Assembly: GCF_036711975.1 (NCBI RefSeq)
Contig: NC_091972.1
Location: 28,897,001-28,961,000 of the forward strand
Direction of reading: 5' to 3'
DNA length: 64,000 nucleotides
From: Onthophagus taurus
Lineage: Eukaryota > Arthropoda > Insecta > Coleoptera > Scarabaeidae
Notes under the pieces: model-generated
The model's database searches: none
The model's input: the letters and a program-made list of their open reading frames with translations, nothing else
What the model was told of the DNA's origin: nothing
In this document: piece by piece, positions 32,311 to 44,499 of the stretch
How the letters are laid out: the number at the start of each line of letters is the position of its first letter
Position numbering within the stretch: position 1 is the stretch's first letter
Program-made: the position numbers and the translations under genes

Positions 32311-33465
32311 ATAATGCGTCGGATATGTTCAAACTACTAAATCGCATGAATTTTATACTCTAACTATAAAAGTTAACTAATTATTTCAATTTTTATGTAA
32401 AAATTGGGCTTTTTTCTAAATTGAAAATTTTTCTAGTTCAATTTATGATATGTAACCATAGAAACCATAAAAGTTACAACTTATATTGGTGTGATTAAGT
32501 CTTTTCATGCGATGTTAACCGTGAAAGAGAGAATTTATTTAGTACTGTGCTATGGTACTAGTGAATCATGTTTTCGTGTAGTTATACAAAAATGCCAGCA
32601 AAAATATCCGGACACAAAAATATCTCATGTTGAGGCTCGCAAACTTATGAAAAAATTTTTGGAAACGGGTTCTGTATTATCCATAAAGAAGCAGACAAAG
32701 AGACTAAATGAGGAAGACGCTGCTTTTCAGATAGCTTTTCAACAAATGACATTGTTTCTTCCCAGCATTGTCGTTATTGGAGCGACGTAAATCCAATTAT
32801 CCTTAAATTTTATACGGTCAATGTACTTTCAGCAAGACAGTTGCCCAGCTTACCATTCACACATTGTGCCAAATGGTTAAATTTACAATTTAGTGAAAAA
32901 TGGATTGAACGAAATGGTCCTATTTGATGACCAGCACGTAGTCCTGATCTTACAATTATGGATTTTTATTTTTGGGGACGATTTAAACAAATTGTTTACA
33001 GTGAACCATTACAAGATGATGTAGAACTATTAAAACTAAGAATAATTAAAGCGATAGAATCTCTACCACTGGCGGAAATTCGTACTTCTTATAAAGAATT
33101 TAGAACTCGTCTTCAAATGTGTGTCGAATTGGGAAGGAATTTGTTTGAATGAGGATTTGTTCACTTACAAATAAATAATATTTATTACTTACATAGTGTG
33201 TTATTACATTAATTTACATTTAAAATATTTTATTCAATTAGCCATATTTTAATTTGATTTGTCCGTATATTTTTCACTAACATAAGTTGTAACTTTTATT
33301 TTATTTTATTGGTTTCTATGGTTGCATATCGTAAATTGAACTTGAAAAATTTTTAATTTAGTAAAACTATAATTTTTACATAAAAATGGGAATAATTAGT
33401 TAACTTCTATAGTTAGAATATAAAGTTCGTGCGATTTAGTGGTTTGAACATATCCGACGCATTAT
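32311..33465 (+). mobile_element. DNA transposon with long terminal inverted repeats
   Basis: 1155 bp. The left arm 32311-32484 and right arm 33282-33465 are inverted repeats of about 175-185 bp with scattered differences, both starting ATAATGCGTCGGATATG from the outside. They flank a decayed transposase. The long TIRs set it apart from the short-TIR element at 6488-7874. Confidence 0.8.
32491..33152 (+). pseudogene. Transposase relic
   Basis: 32491-32790 carries an N-terminal helix-turn-helix region (LTVKERIYLVLCYG, a CQQKYPDTKISH helix, LMKKFLETGSV). The middle is frameshifted but shows a CPAYHSH-like stretch near 32840 (family: GAPPH). 32958-33152 has the terminal part with MDFYFWGRFK (family: SPDLTPLDFFLWG) and a C-terminal helix pair. 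The first catalytic Asp region is missing. Same broad mariner-like superfamily as the 6695 gene, but clearly distinct. Confidence 0.65.
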
Positions 33466-34400
33466 GTATGCTGAGATAAGTTTGAAAAATCAGTAATAAA
33501 TTTTTTTTTCCTCTTTGTAACTCGATCCGGGGACATACTGTATAATATGTATTTGCAGGCAATCCAGTATACTGTTAATTTTGATTAAAGAAAGGAAATT
33601 ATAATTTTTTCTCGCCCTGGTTTAAAGTAACATTTAAGGTGATCCAGAATGCGTTTAAACACTTTCTGATAATAATTTTAGAATTTCATAGAAACGTCTA
33701 GGTAACTACGGAAAAGTTTTGTCTGGAGATTTTTTGACATCTGAGATCATTTCTGAGTATTAAGAAATTCTTAAAAATATCTGGATATTCGAGGAAAAGC
33801 ATTGATAAGTTAGTTTTCGGAGACTTCCTGACATCTATTAGTGTCGTCTGGGAATCGCTTAAAAGTATCTTCTCAGAAATCGTTTAGACACTTTTTGGCA
33901 TATTTGGGTGCCTGAAAATCTACGTTAAATTCACGAAAAGTCCTTTTAATGTGACGTTTTAACGATGGGCAATGATGACGAACATTGCGTCAAATCTGGC
34001 GGTGCGGCGTCAGACTTTTGTTTTTGGGGCTTTTTGAAATCTTTTCTCGCAATAAACCTTGTCTTTCTCAAGGCCTACAACTTTTATCATTTTCATATAG
34101 AATTGCTGCGGATGAGTTATTAATTAAATTTCAATTTATTATTCATTCTTACATATTTCCAACAGTCTCAAAAAGTTGTACCTACTTAAAAATATTAAAC
34201 TAAAGAACAAGGCTGCGTGAACCACGTTGTACCACTTTTAGTTTTTTGTTTTAGTCCTTTTAGCATGAACTCTTTAAATCCCGCTCTTTACTCCCACATC
34301 CCAACATCTCTTGACTAATAATCTTTCTTTAGTTTAATTCATTTTTTCTTTAGACCGATAAAATGGTTGTGCTCATTTTGATGATCTCTCCTACTTACAT
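33466..34400. other. No supportable gene
   Basis: Spacer between the DNA transposon and the next non-LTR element. No coherent frame. Confidence 0.4.
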
Positions 34401-37387
34401 TTGAATTGAATATCTTTGATGTCATCATGGTTAGCGAAACGTGGCTCAAGTCGACCTTACCTTCTACTTTATACACTCTTCCTAATTACTATTTGTTAAG
34501 AAATGATCGTATGTTCTCACGTGGTGGGGGAGTGGCCTTGTTTATTCGAAACACTTTGCATGCTACCATCGTAGAAACCTTCGATGGAACGTTGCCGAAT
34601 GCGGAGTTTTTGCTTGTACGGCTGAAAACTGATTATAATAAAGTATTACTCGGTGTTTTTTACTGCCCTCCTTCTATGAACTATTTTGATCAGTTGGAGG
34701 AGATTTTGGAAAGGCATTCACTTATCTATGGGACTATCCTGTTAATGGGGGATTTTAATACCTGTCTGTTGAGAAATGATACTCGCGGTGAGAAACTTCA
34801 GTTCGTTACTTCTTCCTTAAACTTATCTATCTTACCCTCTCTGCCTACTCATCATCTTCCTACCTCACATTCTCTTCTTGTTCTTATTATTACATCCTGT
34901 CCAGACGGCATACTTACACATGGTCAGCTACCTGCCTTCCAATTTTCCATCCATGATTGATGACTAATCTATTGTGCTCTATGGGTGCAGCATCTGAGTC
35001 GTTCTCGGCGTGTTGCGACTTACCGTGATCTAGGGCGAGTTGAAACTAATTTGCTCTTGTCAGATGCACTGATGATTGATTGGCTTCCACTGTATCGTTT
35101 AGCAGATATTGATGCTAAAGTGGACTACTTTAATTCTAAAATCATTAATCTCTATGATAAACATGCGCCACTTAGACAACGCAGGATGAGGCACCCGCCT
35201 GCACCTTGGCTGAGTGATGAGATAAGATCTCTTATGCGACTGCGTAACCGTGCAAAGTCGGTATTTAAACGTACACCCTCTAGTACTAATCGGGAAAATT
35301 ATCGAATTTTACGCAACCGGTGCGCTGTAATCATAAATGCAAGTTTGCTAAGAGATCTTATTTCTACCAGAGGCTGTCTGGAGTCGCGCCGAGAACATTT
35401 TGGAGGACTATGAGGTCTCTCGGAGCGATTGACTCTCCGTCTGTCCAGATGGATCTTGATTGTGAGTCGATGGCAAACTTTTTTTGCAGAGCCTCCCCTG
35501 ATCATCGATGACGTAACTAAGGCGGCAACAATTAATGAAATTTTTACCTCTCTTAAATCTTGCTCCTTATCTCTTACGCTTGTGACCGCTTATTCGAAGT
35601 CCTCTTGCGTGGGTTCTGATGGTATCGGTCCCAACCTTCTTCTTCCTATCCTGGATATAGTGCTTCCTCCCTTAACTCATATCTTCAACTTTTCTCTTGA
35701 GCGACCTTTATTTCCCTCTGTCTGGAAGGTTGCTCATGTCGTTCCCATACCCAAATCCAAGTCCTCTTTATGTAACACTGATTTCCGTCCGATTTAAATT
35801 TTATCCGTACTATCAACAGCTCTTGAGCGCTTAGTTTATTTACAGGTTCAAGGATTTCTAGAGAGGTTTAACTTACACAATGAGTTGCAATCGGGTTTTC
35901 GCAGTGGGCATAGTACAACTACTGCCCTCATTAAAGTTACTGATGATATTAGATATGTCTGCGACAACAGATGTGTTACTGTGCTGGTACTGCTCGATTT
36001 CAGCAAGGCTTTTGATTATGTCGACCACAGCCTTCTTTTGGCGTCTCTTTCTGCCTACGGATTCACTCCCTCCTGTGTTTCTTGGTTTCAATCTTACCTT
36101 TCCCATCGCTCCTTGTGCGTACGCGCTAACTCTTCAATTTCTTCTGCTTGTGCAATCAAATGTGGTGTTGCTCAGGGCAGTGTATTGGGTCCGTTACTTT
36201 TTTCTTTGTTCGTTAATAGTGTTACTAGTTATATCTCGTGTAATTATCATTTGTATGCTGACGACCTCCAGATATATACTACTACAACTGTTGCTGAATT
36301 TCCGGAAGCTATTGTGCGACTTAATAACGATCTATCTAAGGTCTTGAACTGGTCTCGGAGATACGGACTTAAGTTGAACTCAGTTAAAACGCAATCTATT
36401 GTGTTTGGAACTCGTCAATTACTTGGTAAGATTAATCTATCTACCTGCAGTGATCTGATGCTGGATGGAAATGTCATACGGTTTTCTGACACAGTTAAAA
36501 ATCTTGCAGTCCTTATGGATTCTGCATTGTCTTGGAAACCGCAAATTCAAAAATTTTATGCTTGCTCTTACTCTTTAAAAAGACTGGTCGGTTTATCCCG
36601 ACCTCTCAGTGATTCTTCTGAGTAAATTCATATCCGGTTCATATTTGACCTAAATAGATTTGAGCATGTAACGCCGTATCGCAATCACATTCAGATGTTA
36701 ACCTGTGAGGGACGTAGATCCTTTCGTTTATTAATCATTTTATTTAAAATCCTTCATAACTGCACCCCAAAGTACTTATCAGATAGGTTCCAGCAATTAT
36801 CAACTCATGAGCTTGCTACTCGTTCACGTTCTGATACTATTCTTACATTTCCTGTTCATAGCACTGAAATTTATCACAGACCATGCCTTCTGAAATTCGT
36901 AATATTTCTAACATTGCTAATTTTAGACATGTTTTAAAGAGCCACTTGCTTGCCCTTCAACTGGCTGTTTTCTGATTCTTTGTTCTTTGGCAACTTGTTG
37001 GCAACTGATATCCGGCAGATTCTTTTGGCCTCTTTTGCCGCTCTCTCCCTCTTTTCGTGTCTTTTCTTTGTTTTTCTCTTTTTCTTGCTTAATCTTATTT
37101 GGTGATAAATGTTAATAATATCTAATTATCACTACTTGCCATATTCAGTAAATATTATTTTTGTTTGTTCTGTTGGGTCATTTGGCAAAGATCGCTTGTG
37201 CGATAAAATGATCCGTTTGCTGATACGGCTCATACTGCTTATACTGTTTAAGTTTATCCATTGCTCGACTAACCATCGACAATGGGATTTTATGTATATT
37301 TTTGTTCTTATTATTTTTTCTTCTTGTGTACCTTATGTAATTTTATATTCTTATTTGTGGCAATAAATGGTAAATAATAATAATAAA
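34400..37387 (+). mobile_element. Jockey-type non-LTR element, 5'-truncated (family C)
   Basis: About 3 kb from partway into the endonuclease to a 3' end with AATAAA (37362) followed by a TAA-repeat tail. ORF1 is absent. No target duplication identified. Confidence 0.75.
34406..36937 (+). pseudogene. Family C ORF2: endonuclease and reverse transcriptase, frameshifted
   Basis: 34406-34960: endonuclease with MVSETWL, a RNDR and GGGVALFIR stretch and LLMGDFNT. 34985-35413: linker with APWLSDEIR and RLRNRAK. 35429-35797: first RT part with GSDGIGPNLL and VAHVVPIPKS. 35885-36625: RT core with QSGFRSGHSTTTAL, LLDFSKAFDYVDHSLL, CGVAQGSVLGPLLF and YADDLQIY. 36695-36937: C-terminus (CEGRRSFRLLI). At least three frameshifts and a few stops break it, but the catalytic YADD and DFSKAFD are intact, so it is a moderately old copy. 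Confidence 0.85.
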
Positions 37388-38110
37388 ATAACATTAGGTA
37401 CATATTATTAACGTTATCATTAACAAAGATGTTAAAAGATGAACGAAATACATTTAACGAAGTTGATAGTTCCGAGATAATCTTAAGATAGGGGCAAGTG
37501 CATTGAGAACTTTATGTGCAGCTACGGAACGGTAATTTTAATTTTATTTTTTTACTAACAAATCAATTTTAATTGTTTTCATAGATACTATTTCCTATTC
37601 TTTCGTTTAGAACTCGGATCCAAATTATTTCTCATAATGTACTAGGTATAACAAGAATGGTGTTCTTGCTAAAGAAGCGGGGAGATTTTTTATACTTTCC
37701 CAGAGAAAAATCAACGTTCATGTTGAAGGAATATTAATTGATATGGTAAATTATCGCATTTATTTACCATTGGTAAATGTTTAACTAATTAGTTAATTCA
37801 AGATTATTTCAAATGTTGTTTTGCCGATGCGATTATCAGTAAAATGACTGGAACATCATTAAAACCAAGAGTTGATTCCAAAGAAATCACTTATAACCCG
37901 GAAGCGGTCGTTGAAATCCTTGATGAAATGGCAGTAGCCTTCTTTACGGAGATGTGGATATATGTGAAGGTTTTGTTAGTAAAGCTAATAAAACCTAGAG
38001 AAAAGTTGGGAAAATTGGTTGGAAATTGGTTGGAAAAAGGACAAAATAATAATGTCGCGAGATGTTTTATGCGATGAAACATGTATATAACATAAAGATA
38101 ATGTCGATCA
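37388..38110. other. No supportable gene
   Basis: AT-rich. The 37844-38077 frame has no recognisable features. Confidence 0.4.
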
Positions 38111-38119
38111 ACAGAAATA

Positions 38120-38935
38120 ACGGACAAAATTGAAAGTGATAAAAATGAAGTGAAAGAGAATAAAAAATTACATGAACAGAGTGAAGAACAGATGAAAAAC
38201 AGTGAAGACGAGGAACGAGAAGAACAATATAAAAACATACAAGATCTGGAACAACAAATAAACCAACTTATCAACTCACGAAGAACAAGAAACATGGACA
38301 ATAGTAAATATACCGAGCGAGACCAAAGCAATAGATACAAGATGGATATTTACTACAAAGAAAGACGGTACAAAAAAGGCACGGCTAGTTGGCAATTAGG
38401 TTTTCAACTCAAAAATGAGGAATGGAATTCAATATACGCCCCAGTATCCAGGATAAGATCAACGATAAGAATGTTTATGGTTCATGCGATTAATAATAAT
38501 TGGCTAATAAAACAATTAGAGCATTTTTAAATGGTAAACTAACTGACAATGTATTTATAAAGATACCAGAAGGAATAAACAAGGAAAAATGAAATGTATT
38601 GAACAAGGGTATTATATGGACTTAAAGAGGCACCAAAGTGTTGGGATGAACAATTTGATCAATGGATTCAAAAGATCAAAGTATGATTTGTGTCTATACA
38701 CAAAGAAAGATGTGTACACAAAAAACAATAGAAAGGTTAAAACACGAATTTAAGGCAAAACATGTAGGAGAATTCAATAAGTTTTTGGGAATGGAAATAA
38801 TAAGGGAAGAAAATACTTTGAGAAGAATATATTGATAAAATTTTGAAGAGATTTAATACAACAGACCGCAAGGTTAAGAAAACGCCAATGGAAGTAAGAT
38901 ATCAATTTGAGTAAGATATCACTCCACTCGTCCCA
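38120..38935 (+). pseudogene. Copia-type polyprotein fragment (linker and RT)
   Basis: 38150-38340 is a charged, Glu/Lys-rich stretch like the linker between copia integrase and RT. From about 38400 the RT begins: NEEWNSIYAPVSRI (family: TYAPVAR), STIRMFMVHAINNNWLIKQLE, then after a frameshift AFLNGKLTDNVFIKIPEG. Further pieces include YGLKEAPKCW in another frame, YDLCLYTKKDV, FKAKHVGEFNKFLGMEI and EEYIDKILKRF. The YVDD core is not found. Multiple shifts and stops; long dead. Confidence 0.75.
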
Positions 38936-39034
38936 AAATATATGAAAACAAATCAAATGTTAAACCGATCATCTGCGACCTCTCATAAGGAATAGGAAAA
39001 GTAAAAGGAGTAGGAATCTCGAATTTATTCAACA

Positions 39035-39066
39035 GTTCATATATATATATTTATATATATATGAAC
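39035..39066. repeat. AT-dinucleotide palindrome
   Basis: A 32-nt near-perfect palindrome bounded by GTTCAT and ATGAAC with an AT core. Probably simple sequence. Confidence 0.5.
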
Positions 39067-39723
39067 ATATTTTTAATTCAAATAGAAGCTGTTCTAACGT
39101 GTACCGTTTTTGATTAGTAGCGTCTACTAATTACGATGTTTTAACTCCAGGTCATTTTCTACTTGTAACTTTTACGAAGAATGGTTGAAGATTTCTGGAA
39201 AAATTGTCAGAAATTTTAAACGATTGTTCCCTTCTGCAAGTGACTGCTCTTGTTGGTTTCTTTTGTTTTATTTATGGTAATTTTGTATTTATTTTGTTCC
39301 TCCCATCTATAGATGCCGTTACCCCATTTACTTATTTTTTATTAATTAATTTAATTTTTCGTGTCGATTCAAATTTTAATGTTTAATCATAATTTTTTCT
39401 CTTCTTCAATCTTTAGTTTTGTAAAGTAAATTTATTAGAAAATAATTTAGGGAAATTGTATTAAACTATGTCATCCACGAAATTTTTTTTTAGTACCGGT
39501 TTTGGAAAGATTTTAGCGAGAGGTCTTCCTCTTTATCACCAGACTTCGTAAAGAGAAGAAGTGTGAGTGAATTTTTGCTAAGTTATTAGTTCGACATTTT
39601 GGAATTTTTGGGTTGGCTATTTTAGGATATCTATGCGACTACGATTCGTAGTGAAATTTTTTTTGTTAAGTTAAATTTAAGAAAAACACTTCTTCAGAAA
39701 CATGGCATCTGAAACCTCAAACA

Positions 39724-39954
39724 TGTTACCATGGTTACCACCCCTTCCAACACTGCGAATGGTCGGGCGCACCCCATTGGTGGGCATTCATGGAGCTGAG
39801 ATAAAAAGGAAGGTCGTTCGACTCAGAGGACATTAGATGACAAATATCGTTGCTATATTAATCTTGTGTAAAAAAATATTGTAAACAAAAAACCAAGTTA
39901 AGTGTTTTTGAGAGTTTGACTCCATCACGTGTTTCCTCTCCCCCTCATCTCTCA
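39724..39954 (+). repeat. 5' LTR of the outer gypsy element
   Basis: TGTTACC...CTCTCA, with a TATA-like GAGATAAAAAGG and an initiator GACTCAGAGG. It aligns to 49012-49250 through the CATGGTTACC block, the TATA and the TTTGACTCCATCACGTGTTTCC segment near the end. Confidence 0.75.
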
Positions 39955-39956
39955 AT

Positions 39957-39968
39957 TGGCGCCCAACG
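39957..39968 (+). other. Primer-binding site of the outer gypsy element
   Basis: TGGCGCCCAACG two bases after the LTR, the standard position for a tRNA primer site. Confidence 0.75.
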
Positions 39969-40063
39969 TTCCTCTGCACTGATGCCGAAAATTTCTACCT
40001 CATAATTAAGAAGAAGTTTACGTATTGCAGATCAATCCAGCTCAATAACGTACCGAGAAGCAC

Positions 40064-40273
40064 TGTGGGAAGAGTCACCAATTTGTGGGACAATTTAAAA
40101 AGAGATTAAAACCAATTTTCGTTACAACGTGACTTGACTTTTTATTTTGTTATAATAATAATAATAAACAAACTTTTTGTATCACTATGGATTTACAATT
40201 TTTGTTTAAAAAAGAACTTATTACTATGATTTATTCATTTATGATTTAATTTATAATTGTGGTGGTTGCCACA
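40064..40273 (-). repeat. 3' LTR of the nested element
   Basis: 210 bp, identical by eye to 44280-44489. A TSD copy (AGCAC) abuts it at 40059-40063. Confidence 0.9.
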
Positions 40274-40365
40274 TATATTCCCTCCCACAACAGGAAATGA
40301 TAATGGCTATAAAAGGAAAAGGAGTAACGAAACATTCAGTCTTGAATTGAAAGACGCTGTTTTTA

Positions 40366-43002
40366 TTATATCTCAAGAGCGTCGTTCCACTTTTTACCAG
40401 AACTACTAGCAGTAATAGCGGTTTTGAGAGTTCGGTGAAATCTCTCTAAAATACCATTACTTTGTGGATGGTATGTGGAAGTGTGTATTTGATGGATACC
40501 AAGTATTTTATTAAATTGAGAAAAAAGTTTGGATTCAAACTGTTTGCCTCGATCATGGGTAATAGTGTGAGGTATACCGAATCTTGAAAAATGATGACGA
40601 AGTAATGTAGTCGCTATGGTGGAAGAGGTTATATCTTTGAGGGGAAACGCTTCAGGCCATCGAGTAAACCGATCAATAACGGTTAGTATGTAAGTACAAC
40701 CAAGTGATGGGGAAAGAGGACCAATTAAATCAATATGTATATGTTCAAATCTACCTCTCGGAATGGGTATGTTCTGAGGAGGAGATTTGATATGTCTATG
40801 AACTTTCGCTTGTTGGCAATTTAGACAAGCTTTTGTCCATAATTGAATGTTTCTAGACATGTGAGGCCAAAAGAAGCGAGATTTAAGATTGTGAAGTGTT
40901 GATCGAATGCCAGAATGAGTTAAATTATGAAATTTATCAAAGATTTCTTTTCTCAAATTTTTAGGAATATAAATTCTGTGTGAAGTTAAAGAAGTTTCAC
41001 ACCAAACTTTGCATTTTGTATTTGCAACCGTTTGAAGAGATAATTGGTATGGAGTATTGTTCAAAAATTGATTGCGTAGAAGATGATTTAACTCGTCATC
41101 TTTGACTTGGGCTGCTCGTATGTCCTCAGGCAATGGATAATTAGATGAAAGGGATTCAATAGTGATTCGTGACAAAGCATCGGCTACAATATTAGAGTCA
41201 CCTTTAATAAATTTGATATCTGAGGTAAATTGTGTTATATAATTTAGGTAACGGGTTTGGCGAGGAGTTTTATCTGAAAGACTAAAAAAGGAATTTATTA
41301 ACGGTTTGTGATCAGTAAAAATTGTAAAATGATTTCCATGTAGGTAATGCTTAAAAAATTTAATGGCGGAATAAATTGCCAATAATTCACGATCAAAAGT
41401 GGAATATTTCGATTGAGTAGAAGTGAGCTTTTTTGAATAAAAAGCAAGTGGTGTTGTAAAATTATCAACTGCTTGCGAAAGAACGGCTCCCATAGCAGTG
41501 TCGGAAGCGTCTGTGGTTAAATGTAAAGCAGCACCAGGGCAAGGATGAGCTAAAGCGATCGAATTTGCTAAAGCACTTTTGGCCGAAACAAAAAAATTGG
41601 AATTTTCTTGAGACCAAAGTATAAGTTGTGTTTTGGAACGAAGGGAAGTTGCCAAATTATAAAGAGGTCGTAATATCTCTGAAAAATTTGGTACGAACCG
41701 GTGAAAGTAGTTTATCATCCCTAAAAATCTTTGAAGTTCCTTTAAATTTGTAGGTTTTGGAAAATCATTAATAGATTTTACTTTCAATTGAGAAGGGCGG
41801 ATTCCTTCTGAAGAAATTTCATGCGCAAGGAAATCTAAAGAGGAAACTCCAAAAAGACATTTTGATGGTTGGATATTGATACCGTAAGCGGTTAACCTCT
41901 CAAAGAGTGTTGATAAGTGAAGTAAATGGTCTTCTTCGTTTTTACTTGCGACAAGGATATCATCTAAATAGACAAAAATGAAATCGAGACCAGAAAGTAC
42001 TTCGTTCATGAAGCGTTGGAACGTTTGGGCGGCATTTTTGAGGCCAAAGGGCATTCTCAAAAATTCGAATAAGCCAAATGGTGTTGAAATCGCTGTTTTG
42101 GGAATATCTTCTTCAGCCACAGGTACCTGATGGTATGCACGTACAAGATCGACTTTAGAAAATATTGTACAACCATGAAGATGCAGATTGAAGTCATGGA
42201 TATGAGGTAATGGATAGCGATCAGGTATTGTGGCAAGGTTCAATTGACGATAGTCGCCACATGGCCGCCAATCATTCGAATCTTTTTTAGGCACCATGTG
42301 CAATGGGGAAGAAACTTGTGAAGAAGATGGCCGACAGATTCCAAGTGATACCATGTGTTCAAATTCTTTTTTAGCGATAGAAAATTTTATGGGGTCTAAA
42401 CGTCTTGGACGACAAAACGGCAAGTGAGTGTTTGTAATGATTGGATGTTGCGTTGTGTGTTTAATTGGAGATAAAAAATTAGGTGATGAAGTTAATTTTG
42501 GGAAAGATTTAACGAGAGAAGTGAATTTAGTTTCGATAGAGAAGAGTTTGGGTATTGGTATAAAAGATTTTTTGATGCTACCTATTGAAGATAATTTGGT
42601 AGTATTATCAATTAAACGACGATTTTTGATGTCGACGATAATGTCGAATTTGTTTAAGAAATCAGCGCCAATAATTGGTTTGTTGACATCAGCAATTGTG
42701 AAAACATGTGGAAAATTTCTTCTTAATTGCAATGTTAATGTTAATAATTTTTTTCCATAAGTAATTATTGGCGTACCATTTGCAGCCGTTAATGTAGAAA
42801 TGGTATCTCTCTTATGTTTACGAAAGAATTTATAAGGCAGCACAGAGATGTCTGCTCCTGTATCAATCAGAAAATTTAAATTGGATTGGTTGTCGTAAAC
42901 ATAAAGACGAGAACTGATTTGATTAATTATCGGGTGCGTTCGTCGTTCATTGAATTGTTTTGAATTTATTGAATTGTTGTTCTCTAGCGAAACTTGTTTC
43001 AG
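40366..43002 (-). CDS. pol: Pol of the nested LTR element (protease, RT, RNase H, integrase)
   Basis: Open from the frameshift site at 43002-43008. The first methionine is at 42843, but the frame is open upstream and contains the protease motif LIDTGAD near 42870, so pol is entered by frameshift rather than by its own start. Counting from 42843: protease end (PIIGADFL), RT about 170-370 with FVYLDD at 292-295, RNase H about 430-550 with [13 protein letters not shown], integrase zinc finger HNLTHSG...CLNCQQAK about 630-690, then the catalytic [16 protein letters not shown] and SNGILERF residues. It ends at KKWNDALEI, shortly after the last catalytic Glu, and lacks the usual integrase C-terminal domain (GPY/F type). 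The stop is only 92 bp from the LTR, so the end was probably deleted and activity is doubtful. Confidence 0.85.
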   Translation of the reverse strand: MKQVSLENNNSINSKQFNERRTHPIINQISSRLYVYDNQSNLNFLIDTGADISVLPYKFFRKHKRDTISTLTAANGTPIITYGKKLLTLTLQLRRNFPHVFTIADVNKPIIGADFLNKFDIIVDIKNRRLIDNTTKLSSIGSIKKSFIPIPKLFSIETKFTSLVKSFPKLTSSPNFLSPIKHTTQHPIITNTHLPFCRPRRLDPIKFSIAKKEFEHMVSLGICRPSSSQVSSPLHMVPKKDSNDWRPCGDYRQLNLATIPDRYPLPHIHDFNLHLHGCTIFSKVDLVRAYHQVPVAEEDIPKTAISTPFGLFEFLRMPFGLKNAAQTFQRFMNEVLSGLDFIFVYLDDILVASKNEEDHLLHLSTLFERLTAYGINIQPSKCLFGVSSLDFLAHEISSEGIRPSQLKVKSINDFPKPTNLKELQRFLGMINYFHRFVPNFSEILRPLYNLATSLRSKTQLILWSQENSNFFVSAKSALANSIALAHPCPGAALHLTTDASDTAMGAVLSQAVDNFTTPLAFYSKKLTSTQSKYSTFDRELLAIYSAIKFFKHYLHGNHFTIFTDHKPLINSFFSLSDKTPRQTRYLNYITQFTSDIKFIKGDSNIVADALSRITIESLSSNYPLPEDIRAAQVKDDELNHLLRNQFLNNTPYQLSLQTVANTKCKVWCETSLTSHRIYIPKNLRKEIFDKFHNLTHSGIRSTLHNLKSRFFWPHMSRNIQLWTKACLNCQQAKVHRHIKSPPQNIPIPRGRFEHIHIDLIGPLSPSLGCTYILTVIDRFTRWPEAFPLKDITSSTIATTLLRHHFSRFGIPHTITHDRGKQFESKLFSQFNKILGIHQIHTSTYHPQSNGILERFHRTLKTAITASSSGKKWNDALEI

Positions 43003-43949
43003 TTTTTTTGGTTCTGTGAAGATGATGAAAGATTTGTGTCTTTAAAGGAATTATAAAACATACATTCTTTTTCGCAGTTTCGTGCTTTATCGCCATACTT
43101 GGAATGATAATAACAGATATGGTTTTGACGTTGCCTGGAAGAACTTCTTGGACGAGGTGATCGATACCTTAACATCTTACAATTATAGCAAAGATTTGTT
43201 GCTATGTCAGGTTCGTTAAGTCGAGCAGCAAGAGAGTTAATGCTCGTCTGGATATTTGATTGCCATTGATGAAGTTGTTGTGAGTTTTTATCAATAGAAA
43301 CTGAAAGGTTATTTATGGCTTGTAATAATTGAGAAGTTGTATGCACATTGGAAGAGGACTCGTCGTTAATTTTGTTGACTTCAATTTTAGGAAAACGAGT
43401 CGTTGAAAAAGATAATGAATCCCAGATTTTATCGGCTATGTTAAGCAAATCATTGATCTCATCTTTACCTGAAGACAATAACGCTACAGAGATAGTTTGG
43501 GGCAATCTTCTCTGCCAAAGTTTTAGCAATAAATTTGGACTTACGACTTGCGATCCACCGACTGTCGATAACATACTCCTATAGAAATCAGATGGTTTTT
43601 GATCTCCCATCTGAGAGCCGGAAAGGAGATCATCAAGACGTTTCTCTTCACTTAGAGAAAGCCTATTGATCAAAGTGTTTTTTAAGTATAAGTATGAATC
43701 GATATCCGGTGGAGCATCTACGACGTCGTAAACAATCGAAACTATCTCGGTAGGTAAATGCGTAATTACCAAATTATATTTTGTTTTATCATTAGTTATT
43801 CTTGACAGGTTGAATTGCGCTTCAATTTGGTGAAACCATGCAGCAGGATTTGCATTCCAGAAGGGAGGCAATCTAATATTGGTGACAATGTCAACGCTTT
43901 GATCACCAGAAGTATTCATGATTGTGGTAGGATACTTATTTAGGTTCAA
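42999..43949 (-). CDS. gag: Gag of the nested LTR element
   Basis: 316 aa. The capsid-like region opens with [20 protein letters not shown], the standard start of an insect gypsy Gag, followed by helices with [13 protein letters not shown] and a KPSDFYRSM motif typical of retrotransposon capsids. The C-terminal part is basic ([21 protein letters not shown]) with a degenerate Cys/His cluster, [14 protein letters not shown]. It ends in NQKN and a TGA that overlaps a -1 slippery site. It assembles the particle that packages the element RNA. Confidence 0.88.
   Translation of the reverse strand: MNLNKYPTTIMNTSGDQSVDIVTNIRLPPFWNANPAAWFHQIEAQFNLSRITNDKTKYNLVITHLPTEIVSIVYDVVDAPPDIDSYLYLKNTLINRLSLSEEKRLDDLLSGSQMGDQKPSDFYRSMLSTVGGSQVVSPNLLLKLWQRRLPQTISVALLSSGKDEINDLLNIADKIWDSLSFSTTRFPKIEVNKINDESSSNVHTTSQLLQAINNLSVSIDKNSQQLHQWQSNIQTSINSLAARLNEPDIATNLCYNCKMLRYRSPRPRSSSRQRQNHICYYHSKYGDKARNCEKECMFYNSFKDTNLSSSSQNQKN
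43002..43008 (-). promoter_or_regulatory. -1 ribosomal frameshift heptamer A AAA AAC
   Basis: In the gag frame the codons are CAA AAA AAC TGA, so X XXY YYZ is met exactly (A AAA AAC), ending at the stop. A -1 slip enters a frame that stays open through the protease and all of pol. Confidence 0.8.
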
Positions 43950-44279
43950 ATAATTATATTGCTGATCAACACTTATTAACCCTTATCAGTAATCGAAATA
44001 CCTGCAATGTAGGTTTCGTCTCTAAAATCCGGATGTAGACTCGTGGATGGTCGCTGGATAGGTATCACCAAGTAGTTGTGGTTGTGGAAAAATAGCAGGC
44101 TCGGTCACTGGTGCGAGGTTGGAGAGAATTGGATGAAGAAAACGACGAAGACAATTGTAATTTACGTCAAATCTTTCACTTCTTTCTCCAAAACGTCGGG
44201 TTCTTATTGGTTCTTATAACTTAACGTTGGGTTACTTCTTTTTCGATGTCGGGTTAGTTCTTGTTCGGGGTCACCAATT

Positions 44280-44489
44280 TGTGGGAAGAGTCACCAATTT
44301 GTGGGACAATTTAAAAAGAGATTAAAACCAATTTTCGTTACAACGTGACTTGACTTTTTATTTTGTTATAATAATAATAATAAACAAACTTTTTGTATCA
44401 CTATGGATTTACAATTTTTGTTTAAAAAAGAACTTATTACTATGATTTATTCATTTATGATTTAATTTATAATTGTGGTGGTTGCCACA
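44280..44489 (-). repeat. 5' LTR of the nested element
   Basis: 210 bp; the outer boundary meets the second AGCAC target copy (44490-44494). Confidence 0.9.
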
Positions 44490-44499
44490 AGCACCAAGC

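Larger units (their letters stand above)
40064..44489 (-). mobile_element. Complete LTR retrotransposon nested in the gypsy element
   Basis: 4426 bp, minus strand, bounded by 210-bp LTRs (40064-40273 and 44280-44489; both TGTGGGAAG...GCCACA on the plus strand, apparently identical) and a 5-bp target duplication AGCAC (40059-40063 and 44490-44494). On its sense strand the 5' LTR is followed by a PBS-like TTGGTGACCCCGAAC, and the 3' LTR is preceded by a polypurine GTGGGAGGGAATATA. LTR identity points to a recent insertion. Gag and pol are joined by a -1 frameshift signal. Integrase stops early, so an internal deletion near its end is likely. Confidence 0.93.

Noticed and set aside
38150-38530. 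Coiled-coil host protein
   Set aside because: The charged stretch is followed directly by copia RT motifs (YAPVSRI and VHAINNNWLIKQLE), so it is the copia linker region.
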